The notes: generated from the sequence alone by a model not told the origin. A DNA stretch of 64,000 nucleotides from JAFGIG01 sp964397545 (GCA_964397545.1 CAYNIW010000002.1:1-64000); one strand, 5' to 3'. Numbered from the stretch's first letter, positions 16,331-25,191 are shown. Made by a program: numbers and translations.

Positions 16331-17572
16331 ATGTTTTTCGCCTTTTTACTGATGAATATCATGATGTCTCAGGGAGACATATATGTCGGAATAACAGCAT
16401 ACGGAAAAGAGCAGATTGACATAATAGTCATGCCTTTTTCTTCGCAGGCAGGCATATCAACTTTTGCCGGACAGTGCGAAGGCGTTGTCGCCTCAGATCT
16501 CTCATACAGCCTTTATTTTTCATTGATAAGCCAGAGCGAAGCGGGGCTTTCACTATCGGATCTCGTGCCTACGAGATGGAGCAAATTAAGTGCCACAGGT
16601 GCTGAAGCTCTCGCCGCGGCGACGGTTTCGCGTGAAGGCGGGATTTACACGCTCAGGGGTATTCTCCTTGACATACACTCAGAAGAAGTGATCTTTGAGA
16701 AAAACTATTCGGGGACCGAGGATCAGCTGAGGAGAATATCGCACGAATTCTCAGACGACATAGTCTCCTCGCTTACCGGCGAAAGAGGCATTTTCACGAC
16801 GAGGATAGCATATACGAGGAGAGGGCATACATCTTCGAGCATAAGAATTTGCGACTACGACGGATTTATTGACGCGGCTTTAGTCGGAAACGGATCGATA
16901 AACATCTCTTCTTTCTGGAACCCCTCAGGTGGAGTTTTTTTCACGTCTTATATAAATGAAAAACCGGAAATAGTTTCCATGGTTTCCGGCAGTTTAAGGA
17001 CGCTTGTCAAATCCGGCTCACTGCAGGTGGGTGGAGAGTTTTCTCCCGACGGAGGAGATTTGGCATTTGCGATGAATATCGATGGCAACACCGATATTTA
17101 TATACTGGAAACCTCCTCAGGGACGTTAAAGAGGGTCACAAACTCCCCTTCGATTGAATGCTCGCCGAGCTGGTCTCCTTCGGGCGGGGAGATGGCTTTC
17201 ACGAGCGACAGAGGAGGTTCCCCGCAGATTTACATATCGAACTCAGACGGTTCAAACGCGAGGCAAATTACATTTTCTGGGTCATACAACACATCTCCTG
17301 CATGGTCGCCGAGGGGAGACAGAATCCTATATGTAGGGATGCAGGGAGCGCTTTTTCAAATATTCAGCGTTTCCCCGTCGGGGGAAAATTTAAGACAGCT
17401 GACCGCCGTAGGAGACAACGAAGACCCTTCATGGTCGCCTGACGGCCTGCATATTGTTTTTTCGAGCAACAGATCCGGAACGGATAAAATTTACACCATG
17501 AATTTCGACGGGACTTTCATAAGGGAAATTGTATCTTCTCCCGGCAGTGTCATGCCGGCTTGGTCGAAATGA
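16331..17572 (+). CDS. tolB: TolB periplasmic beta-propeller protein
   Basis: A 413-residue exported protein. After the signal sequence (FFAFLLMNIMMSQG) comes the TolB N-terminal domain and then a six-bladed propeller with repeated motifs such as SPDGGDLAF, WSPSGGEMAFTSDRGG, WSPRGDRILY and WSPDGLHIVFSSNRSG. TolB binds Pal and links the TolQRA motor to the outer membrane. GGGAGGGTGAC precedes the ATG. Length and gene order match the family. Confidence 0.95.
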   Translation: MFFAFLLMNIMMSQGDIYVGITAYGKEQIDIIVMPFSSQAGISTFAGQCEGVVASDLSYSLYFSLISQSEAGLSLSDLVPTRWSKLSATGAEALAAATVSREGGIYTLRGILLDIHSEEVIFEKNYSGTEDQLRRISHEFSDDIVSSLTGERGIFTTRIAYTRRGHTSSSIRICDYDGFIDAALVGNGSINISSFWNPSGGVFFTSYINEKPEIVSMVSGSLRTLVKSGSLQVGGEFSPDGGDLAFAMNIDGNTDIYILETSSGTLKRVTNSPSIECSPSWSPSGGEMAFTSDRGGSPQIYISNSDGSNARQITFSGSYNTSPAWSPRGDRILYVGMQGALFQIFSVSPSGENLRQLTAVGDNEDPSWSPDGLHIVFSSNRSGTDKIYTMNFDGTFIREIVSSPGSVMPAWSK

Positions 17573-17586
17573 AAAAGGAGGTTTCA

Positions 17587-18090
17587 ATGAAAAAGAACAA
17601 TATAAAAATGGGATTTCTTTTGATATTTTTGTTCCTTTTAGCCTCTTGCACTCCAAAGAGAAACGCCGATGACGTTGTAGTCGTAGATACGGCTTCCAAC
17701 GACTCTTCTTTGGGAACAGACACGTCTGCCGTAGTCCCGCCGGAAGACCTTATAGTCTTAAAAACCATTTATTTTGACTTCAATTCCTTTGAACTGAGTT
17801 CCGCCGCACGCGAAATTATTTCACAAAACGCGAGAGAATTGCAAAAATATCCTTCCGTGAAAGTATTCCTCGAAGGGCATTGCGACGAGAGGGGAACCAC
17901 CGAATACAATCTCGCTCTGGGCCAGAAGAGAGCTGACGCGTGCAGAGCTTATCTTGTTAGCTACGGCATTGCACCGGACAGAATATCCACGGTATCTTAC
18001 GGGAGGGAGAGGCCTGCCGTCTTGGGGACAGGCGAAAGCGTCTGGGCTAAAAACAGAAGGGTGGAATTCAGACCTTCGAGGCAGAGATGA
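17587..18090 (+). CDS. pal: Peptidoglycan-associated lipoprotein Pal
   Basis: Outer-membrane lipoprotein that binds peptidoglycan. The start at ATG 17587 follows AAGGAGGT; an upstream frame to 17560 overlaps tolB. The lipobox is LFLLASC, followed by an acidic linker and an OmpA-like domain with FDFNSFELS, GHCDERGTTEYN and GQKRADA. The stop overlaps the cpoB start (ATGA). Length (167 residues) is normal. Confidence 0.96.
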   Translation: MKKNNIKMGFLLIFLFLLASCTPKRNADDVVVVDTASNDSSLGTDTSAVVPPEDLIVLKTIYFDFNSFELSSAAREIISQNARELQKYPSVKVFLEGHCDERGTTEYNLALGQKRADACRAYLVSYGIAPDRISTVSYGRERPAVLGTGESVWAKNRRVEFRPSRQR

Positions 18091-18767
18091 GAAAAATTGC
18101 CGCCGCATTTTTATGTTCATTCGCTTTGGCGTCCTGTTCGGTTAAGAGAGATTTTGATTATGTCAGAGATACAGTCAAAGACATGGATCAAAGGCTTGTC
18201 AGAGTCGAGGGAATTGTCTCTACTCTCGATTCTGTCACATCCGACGTATCGCATTATCAGCGGGAAAACGATGCTTTTTACATTCAGAATCTTCAAAACA
18301 TAAATATGAAAATTGACGCTCTCAGACAAGCCCTTCAGCTTTCCAAAAGCCAGCTTGACGCTCTGACGTTGAGGATGCAGAACATGTCGGATACCGACAG
18401 AGCCGCTTCTGAAGCGGCTTTCGAGAGAGCTATGGTAGATTATTCAAAAGGCGATTATGATCTGGCTGAAATCGCCTTTTCTGATTTTCTCGCCTCTTAT
18501 CCGGCGAGCGTTAAGATCGCCGACGCCCTTTTCTATCTTGCGGAATCTCAGTTCAGCCAGAATAAATTTGAAGCCGCTTTCGGCAATTACTCGCTTTTCA
18601 GAGCCAATTATCCTATGAATCTCTTTATGCCGGCTGTGTTATACAAAAGCGGACTGTGCAAAAAACAAAGCGGCGATATGACTGAAGCCCGCAGGTTTTT
18701 CCAAGACCTGATTGACGCTTACCCGGACAGCAGAGAAGCCGACTGGGCGAGAGACCAGGTAAGGTGA
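18087..18767 (+). CDS. cpoB: Tol-Pal system protein CpoB/YbgF
   Basis: A 226-residue exported protein with lipobox-like LASC, an N-terminal coiled coil (about 25-110) and a C-terminal TPR domain (YSKGDYDLAEIAFSDFLASYP, then repeated helices). In E. coli the homologue coordinates outer-membrane constriction with peptidoglycan synthesis. It closes the Tol-Pal operon with the standard overlap to pal. Unlike the E. coli protein it appears lipidated. Confidence 0.92.
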   Translation: MRKIAAAFLCSFALASCSVKRDFDYVRDTVKDMDQRLVRVEGIVSTLDSVTSDVSHYQRENDAFYIQNLQNINMKIDALRQALQLSKSQLDALTLRMQNMSDTDRAASEAAFERAMVDYSKGDYDLAEIAFSDFLASYPASVKIADALFYLAESQFSQNKFEAAFGNYSLFRANYPMNLFMPAVLYKSGLCKKQSGDMTEARRFFQDLIDAYPDSREADWARDQVR

Positions 18768-18771
18768 TCCG

Positions 18772-19923
18772 ATGTTCAAAACGAAAAATTTCAACGAGTC
18801 GATTTATTCCAAGGATTTCAAAAAGGATATACACCCGAGAGGGATACTCTCTGCCGAAATCGTAGGCGCAATGCCTAAGGTCGATCTCCATCAGCACATA
18901 GACGGAAGTCTGAGACCAAAAACAATATTAGAACTCGCCGAAAAAGCCGGCTTCGTTTTGCCTTACAACGATGAAGAAAACCTCAAATCCTTTTTTCACA
19001 GAGGAGCTCATAGGGGGTCATTGTCGCTTTATCTTGAAGGTTTCGGTATAACCACGTCCGTCCTGCAGACTCCCGCGAGTCTTTTCAGGGCGGCATTCGA
19101 GGTTATAGAAGACAACTGCAGAGACGGGGTCGTTTACAGTGAATTGAGATTTGCTCCTGTTCTTCACACCGGGAAAGGTCTCAGCCAGGAAGAGGTCGTT
19201 GAAGCTGTTATAGGAGGACTGGAAAATGCCGGTCAAAAGTTCAACTGCTCATGGGGTCTTATAATCTGCGCCATGAGGCACAGAAAAGATTCACTGGAAA
19301 CAGCAAAGCTTGCTGTTAAATACAGGGATAAGGGGGTAGTGGGGTTCGATCTCGCCGGCGAGGAAGCAGGTTACCCCGCCAAAGAACATATCGAAGCTTT
19401 CAATTACTGCAAAAAAGCCAATTTCAACATAACAGTTCACGCAGGAGAGGCGTTCGGCGTCGATTCAATATGGCAAGCTCTTCAATACTGCGGAGCTCAC
19501 AGAATAGGCCACGGGACCAAGCTTGTAGAGGACATGAGTATAACTTTCGAAGGGGATGTGAAAAAAATCGGAGATGTGGCAAGTTACGTTCTCGATCACA
19601 GAATACCTCTTGAGGTATGTCTGTCGTCAAATGTTCAGACGGGAGCCGCTGAATCTTATGAAAAACATCCTTTCAGGCATTTTCACAGCATGGAATACAG
19701 AGTGTTCTTAAACACAGACAACACCTTGATGAGCGACACTTCTATGAGCGGCGAGTTCCTCAAAGCTGTCGAGCATTACTGCCTGACCATGAAAGACCTC
19801 GAAAAACTGACTGTGAACGCAATGAAGTCGGCGTTTTTGCCTTACAGGCAGAGAAATTATATCATCTACAACGTCATAAAACCCGGTTACGAAGAAATCA
19901 GAAAAGCGCTTCTGGAGAACTGA
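18772..19923 (+). CDS. add: Adenosine deaminase
   Basis: A 383-residue zinc hydrolase of purine salvage, converting adenosine or deoxyadenosine to inosine or deoxyinosine. Zinc and catalytic motifs are visible: HQHIDGSLRP, HAGEAFG, HRIGHGTKL, SSNVQTGA and NTDNTLMSD. The NTDN form, with Asn after the catalytic Asp, is also known from actinobacterial enzymes. It starts 4 bp after cpoB, perhaps on the same transcript, and its TGA overlaps the ATG of the next gene. Confidence 0.92.
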   Translation: MFKTKNFNESIYSKDFKKDIHPRGILSAEIVGAMPKVDLHQHIDGSLRPKTILELAEKAGFVLPYNDEENLKSFFHRGAHRGSLSLYLEGFGITTSVLQTPASLFRAAFEVIEDNCRDGVVYSELRFAPVLHTGKGLSQEEVVEAVIGGLENAGQKFNCSWGLIICAMRHRKDSLETAKLAVKYRDKGVVGFDLAGEEAGYPAKEHIEAFNYCKKANFNITVHAGEAFGVDSIWQALQYCGAHRIGHGTKLVEDMSITFEGDVKKIGDVASYVLDHRIPLEVCLSSNVQTGAAESYEKHPFRHFHSMEYRVFLNTDNTLMSDTSMSGEFLKAVEHYCLTMKDLEKLTVNAMKSAFLPYRQRNYIIYNVIKPGYEEIRKALLEN

Positions 19924-20945
19924 TGGGAGATATTTGTAGCAAAATTTATTGGGGCAACGCTATTTCTTCATATATTTTCGCTTTAGCTTTTGTTCTCGGG
20001 CTTTTTTTAGTTTTGAAAATTTCTTCAAAAATAATTTTCAGAAAAGGGAAAAAAACCGAAAAACATATTTTTCTTACACAGAGCGTCAGTAAATACTTTT
20101 TTCCGGGCATGTATCTTCTCGTTCTTTATGCGGGGCTGAAATTTCTATTTCTCCCTCATCAGGCCTCCAAAATCGCGGATAAAATTTTTTTTCTGGGTGC
20201 GGTTTTTCTGACGTTAAAGTTTTTGATTTTTTCTGTTTCTTACTTTCTCAGCCGAAATTACAACACGGAAAATAAAACAGAAAGAAGAAAAATTCCTCTT
20301 CTTCCTTTCATAAGAGTCGTAATCTGGTCTGCGGGTTTTCTTTTCGTTCTCGACAATTTTGGCTTCGACATAAACACTCTTTTGGCTGGCCTCGGTATAG
20401 GCGGAGTAGCCGTAGCGCTCGCCTCTCAGGCTGTCCTCAGAGATCTTTTCAATTATTTCGTCATTGTCACCGACAGGCCTTTTCTGATAGGAGATTTCAT
20501 CTCAGTTGGAGATTACAGGGGGACAGTAGAGAAAATTGGCATAAAGAGCACAAGAATTGCGAGTTTAAGCGGAGAGAAACTTGTTTTCTCCAACACCTAC
20601 CTTGTCGAATCAGTGGTCAGCAACTTTTCAGAAATGAAAAAAAGAAGAATTGTTTTCAGCGTTCAGGTCAAATACGAAACTCCCCTTGAAAAACTGAGAG
20701 AAATACCCGATATTATAAAAACAGCAGTAGAAGAAAACGAAAGAGCTGCATTCGACAGGTCGCATTTCAGCTCTTTCGGAGACTGGGGGCTTGTCTTTGA
20801 AGCGGTTTATACAGTTGAAGGGAATGATTATTCTGAATATATGGACATTCAGCAGAATATAAATTCGAGAATATTCGAGCTCTTGAGCACTGCGGGAGTC
20901 GAATTCGCATATCCGACTCAGACGATTCATCTGGAGAAGAAATAG
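19923..20945 (+). CDS. MscS-family mechanosensitive channel
   Basis: A 340-residue inner-membrane protein with about four hydrophobic helices and the MscS pore and beta-domain signature (AGLGIGGVAVALASQAVL, then DRPFLIGDFISVG). Such channels release solutes under hypo-osmotic stress. It overlaps add by one base (TGATG). Subfamily cannot be fixed from sequence; the C-terminal cytoplasmic cage has ordinary length. Confidence 0.9.
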   Translation: MGDICSKIYWGNAISSYIFALAFVLGLFLVLKISSKIIFRKGKKTEKHIFLTQSVSKYFFPGMYLLVLYAGLKFLFLPHQASKIADKIFFLGAVFLTLKFLIFSVSYFLSRNYNTENKTERRKIPLLPFIRVVIWSAGFLFVLDNFGFDINTLLAGLGIGGVAVALASQAVLRDLFNYFVIVTDRPFLIGDFISVGDYRGTVEKIGIKSTRIASLSGEKLVFSNTYLVESVVSNFSEMKKRRIVFSVQVKYETPLEKLREIPDIIKTAVEENERAAFDRSHFSSFGDWGLVFEAVYTVEGNDYSEYMDIQQNINSRIFELLSTAGVEFAYPTQTIHLEKK

Positions 20946-20960
20946 TCGAAAGGAGATGAG

Positions 20961-22241
20961 TTGGATTCTTTTGAGATAACAGGCCCTGGCAGAATCGAAG
21001 GGAATTTCACCCCAAAAGGAAACAAAAATGCGGCTCTCCCGATGATTGCAGCCGCCTGCTTGACTGATGATGAAGTCATATTGCGGAATGTTCCGAAAAT
21101 ACTCGACGTTGAGAACCTAATTGAACTCCTGCGGCTTTCAGGCGCAAAATGCGAGTGGACAGAGGGAGATTCGCTGAGGATTGAAGCCGGAAACTTGAAT
21201 AATTTTGACCTCAATCCGGATATCTGTTCTAAAATCAGAGCTTCGATTCTTCTCGCGGGACCTTTTCTTGCAAGAAATGGATGGGTTAGATTTCCTCCGC
21301 CTGGAGGAGACGTTATCGGAAGAAGAAGGCTCGACACCCATTTTTCCGCTTTGGAATCAATGGGCGTGGAAATAAAATGGGACGGCACAAGATATCTTTT
21401 GAAATCCGGAGGAAGATTAAAAGGCGATGATATATTTCTCGATGAACCGAGTGTAACCGGAACGGAAAATATCCTCATGGCCGCTTCTTTAGCCGAAGGC
21501 AGGACCGTGATAAGAAACGCGGCATGCGAACCCCACGTTCAGGATCTCTGCGGTATGCTATCAAAAATGGGTTCTGAAATCAAAGGCGTATCCACGAACA
21601 GGCTGGAAATCAAAGGGAGGAGAAAATTAAAAGGAACTGACGCCGGTGTAGGTCCTGATTACATAGAAATCGGCAGTGTAATAGCATTGGCCGCCCTTTC
21701 TGGCGGAGAGGTCAGAATTCAATCCGTCAAAAAAGAAGACGTAGAACCGATACTTATCAGCTTCAGGAAACTCGGTATTGAAACTGTTTTTAAGAACGGA
21801 TGTCTTGCAGTTCCGAAAGAGCAGAAACTGAAGGTCCAATCGGATTTTGGCGAAGTCATACCAACAGTTTCGGACGGTCCTTGGCCTGGTTTTCCGGCGG
21901 ATCTGACAAGCATTGCTTTGGTCGCCGCAACCCGTTCCGAAGGCACGGTTCTCATTTTTGAAAAAATGTTCGAGAGCAGAATGTTTTTCGTCGACAAACT
22001 TGTGTCAATGGGCGCGAAGATAGTTTTATGCGACCCACACAGAGCGGTAGTCACAGGCCCTTCCAAGCTCAGGGCGCAGTATATGTCAAGCCCTGACATA
22101 AGAGCTGGAATGGCTCTTTTGATAGCCGCTTCCATAGCTGAAGGAAAAAGCGTCATAAGCAACGCTCATCAGATAGACAGAGGATATGAGAGAATAGACG
22201 AAAGACTCGGTTTTCTGGGGTTGGATATAAAGAGAATTTAG
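20961..22241 (+). CDS. murA: UDP-GlcNAc enolpyruvyl transferase, Asp-type active site
   Basis: Catalyses the first committed step of peptidoglycan synthesis (phosphoenolpyruvate plus UDP-GlcNAc). The 426-residue protein has the N-terminal GNKNAALPM, the loop PGGDVIGRRRLDTH and the C-terminal RAGMALLIAASIAEG. At the loop the usual catalytic Cys (PGGC) is Asp117. This substitution is known in mycobacterial, chlamydial and Borrelia MurA and prevents fosfomycin alkylation. Start is TTG 20961 after AAGGAGATGAG. A hairpin follows the stop. Confidence 0.96.
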   Translation: MDSFEITGPGRIEGNFTPKGNKNAALPMIAAACLTDDEVILRNVPKILDVENLIELLRLSGAKCEWTEGDSLRIEAGNLNNFDLNPDICSKIRASILLAGPFLARNGWVRFPPPGGDVIGRRRLDTHFSALESMGVEIKWDGTRYLLKSGGRLKGDDIFLDEPSVTGTENILMAASLAEGRTVIRNAACEPHVQDLCGMLSKMGSEIKGVSTNRLEIKGRRKLKGTDAGVGPDYIEIGSVIALAALSGGEVRIQSVKKEDVEPILISFRKLGIETVFKNGCLAVPKEQKLKVQSDFGEVIPTVSDGPWPGFPADLTSIALVAATRSEGTVLIFEKMFESRMFFVDKLVSMGAKIVLCDPHRAVVTGPSKLRAQYMSSPDIRAGMALLIAASIAEGKSVISNAHQIDRGYERIDERLGFLGLDIKRI

Positions 22242-22264
22242 AGGCGGCGTAAAAGCGCCGCCTC
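22241..22264. terminator. Hairpin between convergent murA and secreted-protein gene
   Basis: A perfect 9-bp stem GAGGCGGCG/CGCCGCCTC with a 6-base loop lies exactly between the murA stop and the stop of the minus-strand gene at 22271. It lacks a strong T run on either side, so termination efficiency is uncertain, but placement suits a bidirectional terminator. Confidence 0.65.
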
Positions 22265-22270
22265 TATCAT

Positions 22271-22699
22271 TTACTTGGATTCAAAAGTTCCGTGATACCA
22301 TTCATAGCCGTTCACATAGACATAGACATCGTATGTGCCGGTGTAATCCACGTCAAATTCCCATTTCTGAATTTTGTAGTCATCACTGGAACCGAAATAA
22401 AACACATCTGACCAAATATCGTCGCCGTTGGCGTCGTTGATTCTGAACTGAACATTCCAGTCGCCGCCGGACACTTCGTCCCAACTGAAGACAAGTGTGG
22501 CTTCCGTTTCATAGACATATCCGCCGTCTTTGTCGTTGTCGAGAAGCCAGTCATCGTCGGCTTCGACTAAGTCAATAGGACCTTCAATGACAAAGAGCGC
22601 GGCCCAGTCGAAGGTGACTTCGCTTGTGGTTGTAGGTTTAGCCCAGGCGACAGACACTATCGCCAGAGTCAAAAAGGCTAACATCAGAGCTTTTTTCAT
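22271..22699 (-). CDS. Small acidic secreted protein
   Basis: A 142-residue exported protein with a clear signal peptide (ALMLAFLTLAIVSVAWA) and a mature part very rich in Asp, Tyr, Trp and Val, likely an all-beta sandwich (WEFDVDYTGTYDVYVYVNG). I do not recognise a family; the pattern is like carbohydrate-binding or pre-peptidase C-terminal domains. ATG 22699 follows AAGGAGGTCGAA, and a promoter lies at 22722-22750. Monocistronic. Confidence 0.75.
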   Translation of the reverse strand: MKKALMLAFLTLAIVSVAWAKPTTTSEVTFDWAALFVIEGPIDLVEADDDWLLDNDKDGGYVYETEATLVFSWDEVSGGDWNVQFRINDANGDDIWSDVFYFGSSDDYKIQKWEFDVDYTGTYDVYVYVNGYEWYHGTFESK

Positions 22700-22721
22700 T
22701 TCGACCTCCTTAATTTTGTTC

Positions 22722-22750
22722 ATTTTAATATTTTACAATTTTTAATTCAA
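22722..22750 (-). promoter_or_regulatory. Promoter for the small secreted protein
   Basis: On the minus strand TTGAAT (22750-22745), 17 bp, TAAAAT (22727-22722). The start would be near 22715, 16 bases before the ATG and just ahead of the Shine-Dalgarno sequence. Confidence 0.6.
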
Positions 22751-22875
22751 CCAATATTTTATATGAAGCTTTAATCAATTACCGTGCCTTTTATTTGCTA
22801 AAATATATAAGTTTCGATAACATGGCGTATAAACTTTTGCAGACTCGAAAACAGAAGAACAGGAGAGACTTAATT

Positions 22876-22926
22876 GCACTGAAACAGTGCTTTCAAATAT
22901 ATGAACCGAATAAATTTCGGTTGACA
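22876..22926 (+). promoter_or_regulatory. Inverted repeats and -35-like site upstream of scpB
   Basis: A 6-bp stem hairpin GCACTG-AAA-CAGTGC (22876-22890) is followed by the 7-bp inverted repeat AACCGAA-N5-TTCGGTT (22904-22922), whose last two bases begin a TTGACA (22921-22926). Downstream, TGATATTAT at 22938-22946 could act as an extended -10, though spacing to TTGACA is only 14. The repeat would place a regulator on the -35 region of scpB. Confidence 0.35.
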
Positions 22927-22973
22927 GTCCGTTTCCGTGATATTATTTCTTAGCTTTTAATAACGGAGGAAAT

Positions 22974-23519
22974 TTGGAAGATATAAAAGAAGACAGAATT
23001 CTCGAACTCTCAAGAATTGTGGAAGCTGTCTTGATGACTTCGGATATCCCTATAAGCGTTGATAAGCTTAAGAATTTAATCGATGATTCTCAGGTCAAGG
23101 AAATTAAATCTGCAATTGCTTTCTTGAACGAATTTTATGATTCAACGAAGCGGTCTTTCCACGTTCTCGAGATCGCAGGCGGGTATCAGATTTACACAAG
23201 GCCTCAATATGCAGATATAGTATCAAAACTCGATAGGACGAGAGAACCGAGACTGACTCAATCAGCGCTTGAGACTCTTGCGGTTGTCGCATACAGACAG
23301 CCAGTCACGAAAGCGGAAATAGAAAAAATCAGGGGAGTGAGCTGTGACAGTCCCGTGAAAACTCTCATGGAAAGAGATCTGATACACGTGACTGGAAGGG
23401 CGGATTCCCCCGGCAAACCCGCCCTGTATTCGACAACGAAGGAATTTCTGAGATTATTTCAGCTGAATTCAACTGATGATTTGCCGTCCATGGAAATTTT
23501 TCAGGCGGAAAATCAATGA
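22974..23519 (+). CDS. scpB: Segregation and condensation protein ScpB
   Basis: A 181-residue winged-helix protein that bridges SMC and ScpA in chromosome condensation. Diagnostic segment: QSALETLAVVAYRQPVTKAE followed by the sequence IRGVSC. Start is TTG at 22974 after GGAGGAAAT. scpA, often its upstream neighbour, is not in this window. Its stop overlaps the next start by 4 bp. Confidence 0.94.
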   Translation: MEDIKEDRILELSRIVEAVLMTSDIPISVDKLKNLIDDSQVKEIKSAIAFLNEFYDSTKRSFHVLEIAGGYQIYTRPQYADIVSKLDRTREPRLTQSALETLAVVAYRQPVTKAEIEKIRGVSCDSPVKTLMERDLIHVTGRADSPGKPALYSTTKEFLRLFQLNSTDDLPSMEIFQAENQ

Positions 23520-24196
23520 GAGAAGGATGTGTTTTCGAGATAACTCAGAGAAAAGGCTTCAGGCGTTTTCTCGTTAAAACCGGCCTGATTACGGAAAACG
23601 ACCCAATAGGAAAAGTCATCAGGAAATACGTCCGCGATCATTTGGAAAAAGGCGACTGTCTCGTTATTGCCGAAAGCGTTCTGGCAATAACTCAGGGTAG
23701 AGCCGTGCCCGTTGATAAAATAAGAATAAGCTTTCTGGCAAGGATTTTATGGAGATTTGTCGGCAAAGTTCCCTACGGTATAGGTCTACGGAGCCCATCG
23801 AGCATGCAGTGCGCCATAGATGAGACCGGGGCAATGAGGATCCTCGCGGCTTCCGCCGCAGGAGCTTTGACAAAGATATTCGGTAAAAAAGGAATGTTTT
23901 ATAAAGTGGCGGGAAAGCAGGCGGCTACAATAGATGCGGCTTTCACGTCCCCTGTGGAGCCTTACAATAAATGCGTGATAAAAGGACCTGTAGATCCGGA
24001 AGGAACGGCAAAAGAATTGTCCCTGAAGTTCTCTGTCGGAGTCGCTGTTATGGACGTAAATGACATAGGAGGAAGCTGGGTCCTCGGAGCTTCAGAAGGT
24101 TTAGACAAGGAGAGGCTTTCTTCTGCCATGAGAGACAATCCTATGGGGCAGGGAGATCAGCTGACGCCGTTTTGCATTTTGAGAAGATTACATTGA
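23516..24196 (+). CDS. CofE-like (F420-0:gamma-glutamyl ligase family) protein
   Basis: A 226-residue cytoplasmic protein of the Pfam F420_ligase type: GDCLVIAESVLAITQGRAVP, PYGIGLRSPSSMQ, FYKVAGKQAATIDAA and the C-terminal DNPMGQGDQLTP. This subfamily occurs widely in bacteria that do not make F420, so the true substrate is open; an amide ligase adding glutamate or another amino acid to a phosphorylated or carboxylated partner is a guess. It is sandwiched between scpB and a pseudouridine synthase with overlaps on both sides, so all three are co-translated. Confidence 0.82.
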   Translation: MREGCVFEITQRKGFRRFLVKTGLITENDPIGKVIRKYVRDHLEKGDCLVIAESVLAITQGRAVPVDKIRISFLARILWRFVGKVPYGIGLRSPSSMQCAIDETGAMRILAASAAGALTKIFGKKGMFYKVAGKQAATIDAAFTSPVEPYNKCVIKGPVDPEGTAKELSLKFSVGVAVMDVNDIGGSWVLGASEGLDKERLSSAMRDNPMGQGDQLTPFCILRRLH

Positions 24197-24900
24197 GGCT
24201 CAACCGTTATCTTGCAGAGAAAGGATTTGCTCCGAGCAGAAGAAAAGCCGACGACGTCATATCAAGAGGTTTAGTCAAAGTAAACGGCGGGAAAGCTTTT
24301 CTTGGACAGAGCGTCTTTTCAAACGACATAGTGGAAATTTCGGGTAAATATGACAGGGTAGAGTTCAGTAAAAGTTTTTTATACGGAGCTTTTTATAAAC
24401 CCAGAGGGTTTATATGCACTCATGCCGCCGGAGATAAAAGCGTAATGAAAATTTTACCGAAAAAAGCGAGCTGGAAATGGGCGGGGAGGCTTGACAGAGA
24501 AAGTGAAGGGCTGATGATCGTCAGTGACGACGGAGAATTTATTCATAGAGCTTCACATCCCTCTTTCGGATGTGAAAAAGAATATTTGGCAAAACCTGCA
24601 AGACTGCCCTTGGAGAAAGAGATAAAAAAATTATTAGAGGGTGTCCGCATCGAGAATTCTCTGATGAGGTTCGAGAAAGTTGAATTAGAGGGCGAATACA
24701 TAAAAATTGTATTAAAAACAGGTTATAACAGGCAGATAAGGAAAATGCTGGCTTATTATTCCATTGAAGTTGAAAGACTCGTCAGGATCCGGCATGGAAT
24801 AATAAGCCTTGGTAAAATGAATGAAAAAGAATACAGAAATCTCACAAAAAATGAAATCCATTACATTAAAAATTTGACAAAACGGAATTTTTCAATATAA
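24193..24900 (+). CDS. RsuA/RluB-family pseudouridine synthase
   Basis: Isomerises a uridine in rRNA. N-terminal S4 RNA-binding domain (RLNRYLAEKGFAPSRRKAD) is followed by the catalytic domain with GRLDRESEGLMI, whose Asp is the nucleophile, and GYNRQIRKML. A TTG at 24193 overlapping the previous stop as TTGA fits the S4 start; the ATG at 24172 would add seven residues. RluB is more common beside scpB than RsuA, but the exact target is not decidable from sequence. Confidence 0.9.
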   Translation: MRLNRYLAEKGFAPSRRKADDVISRGLVKVNGGKAFLGQSVFSNDIVEISGKYDRVEFSKSFLYGAFYKPRGFICTHAAGDKSVMKILPKKASWKWAGRLDRESEGLMIVSDDGEFIHRASHPSFGCEKEYLAKPARLPLEKEIKKLLEGVRIENSLMRFEKVELEGEYIKIVLKTGYNRQIRKMLAYYSIEVERLVRIRHGIISLGKMNEKEYRNLTKNEIHYIKNLTKRNFSI

Positions 24901-24901
24901 T
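24874..24901 (+). promoter_or_regulatory. Perfect-consensus promoter for rpsT
   Basis: TTGACA (24874-24879), 16-bp spacer, TATAAT (24896-24901), both hexamers exact. It lies within the last codons of the pseudouridine synthase gene and 30 bp before the rpsT start, so rpsT should be independently and strongly transcribed. Confidence 0.75.
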
Positions 24902-24930
24902 AGTTCGAAATTTTACAAATAGGAGGTAAT

Positions 24931-25191
24931 TTGCCCAGTCACGTATCACAGAAAAAGCGCATAAGGCAGAACAAGAAAAAAAATATAAGAAACCGCGCCC
25001 TGAAAAGCAAGGTAAAGACGGTATCTAAAAAGCTAAAAGCGTCGGAAAGCGCTGAAACGAAAAAGGAAAATCTTTCAAAGGCTTATTCTGTCATAGACAA
25101 ATCCGCGAAGAAAAACGTCTATCATAAAAATAAAGCATCCCGCCTTAAAAGCAAACTGGCTAAAACGGCTGTTGTTGATAAAACCGTTTAA
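24931..25191 (+). CDS. rpsT: 30S ribosomal protein S20
   Basis: An 86-residue, very basic helical protein of the small subunit with the S20 pattern (SHVSQKKRIRQNKKKNIRNR at the start, ...YHKNKASRLKSKLAK at the end). Start is TTG at 24931 after AGGAGGTAAT; non-ATG starts are common for rpsT and can limit its synthesis. Its last 32 bp overlap the end of the convergent DUF2723 gene. Confidence 0.94.
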   Translation: MPSHVSQKKRIRQNKKKNIRNRALKSKVKTVSKKLKASESAETKKENLSKAYSVIDKSAKKNVYHKNKASRLKSKLAKTAVVDKTV

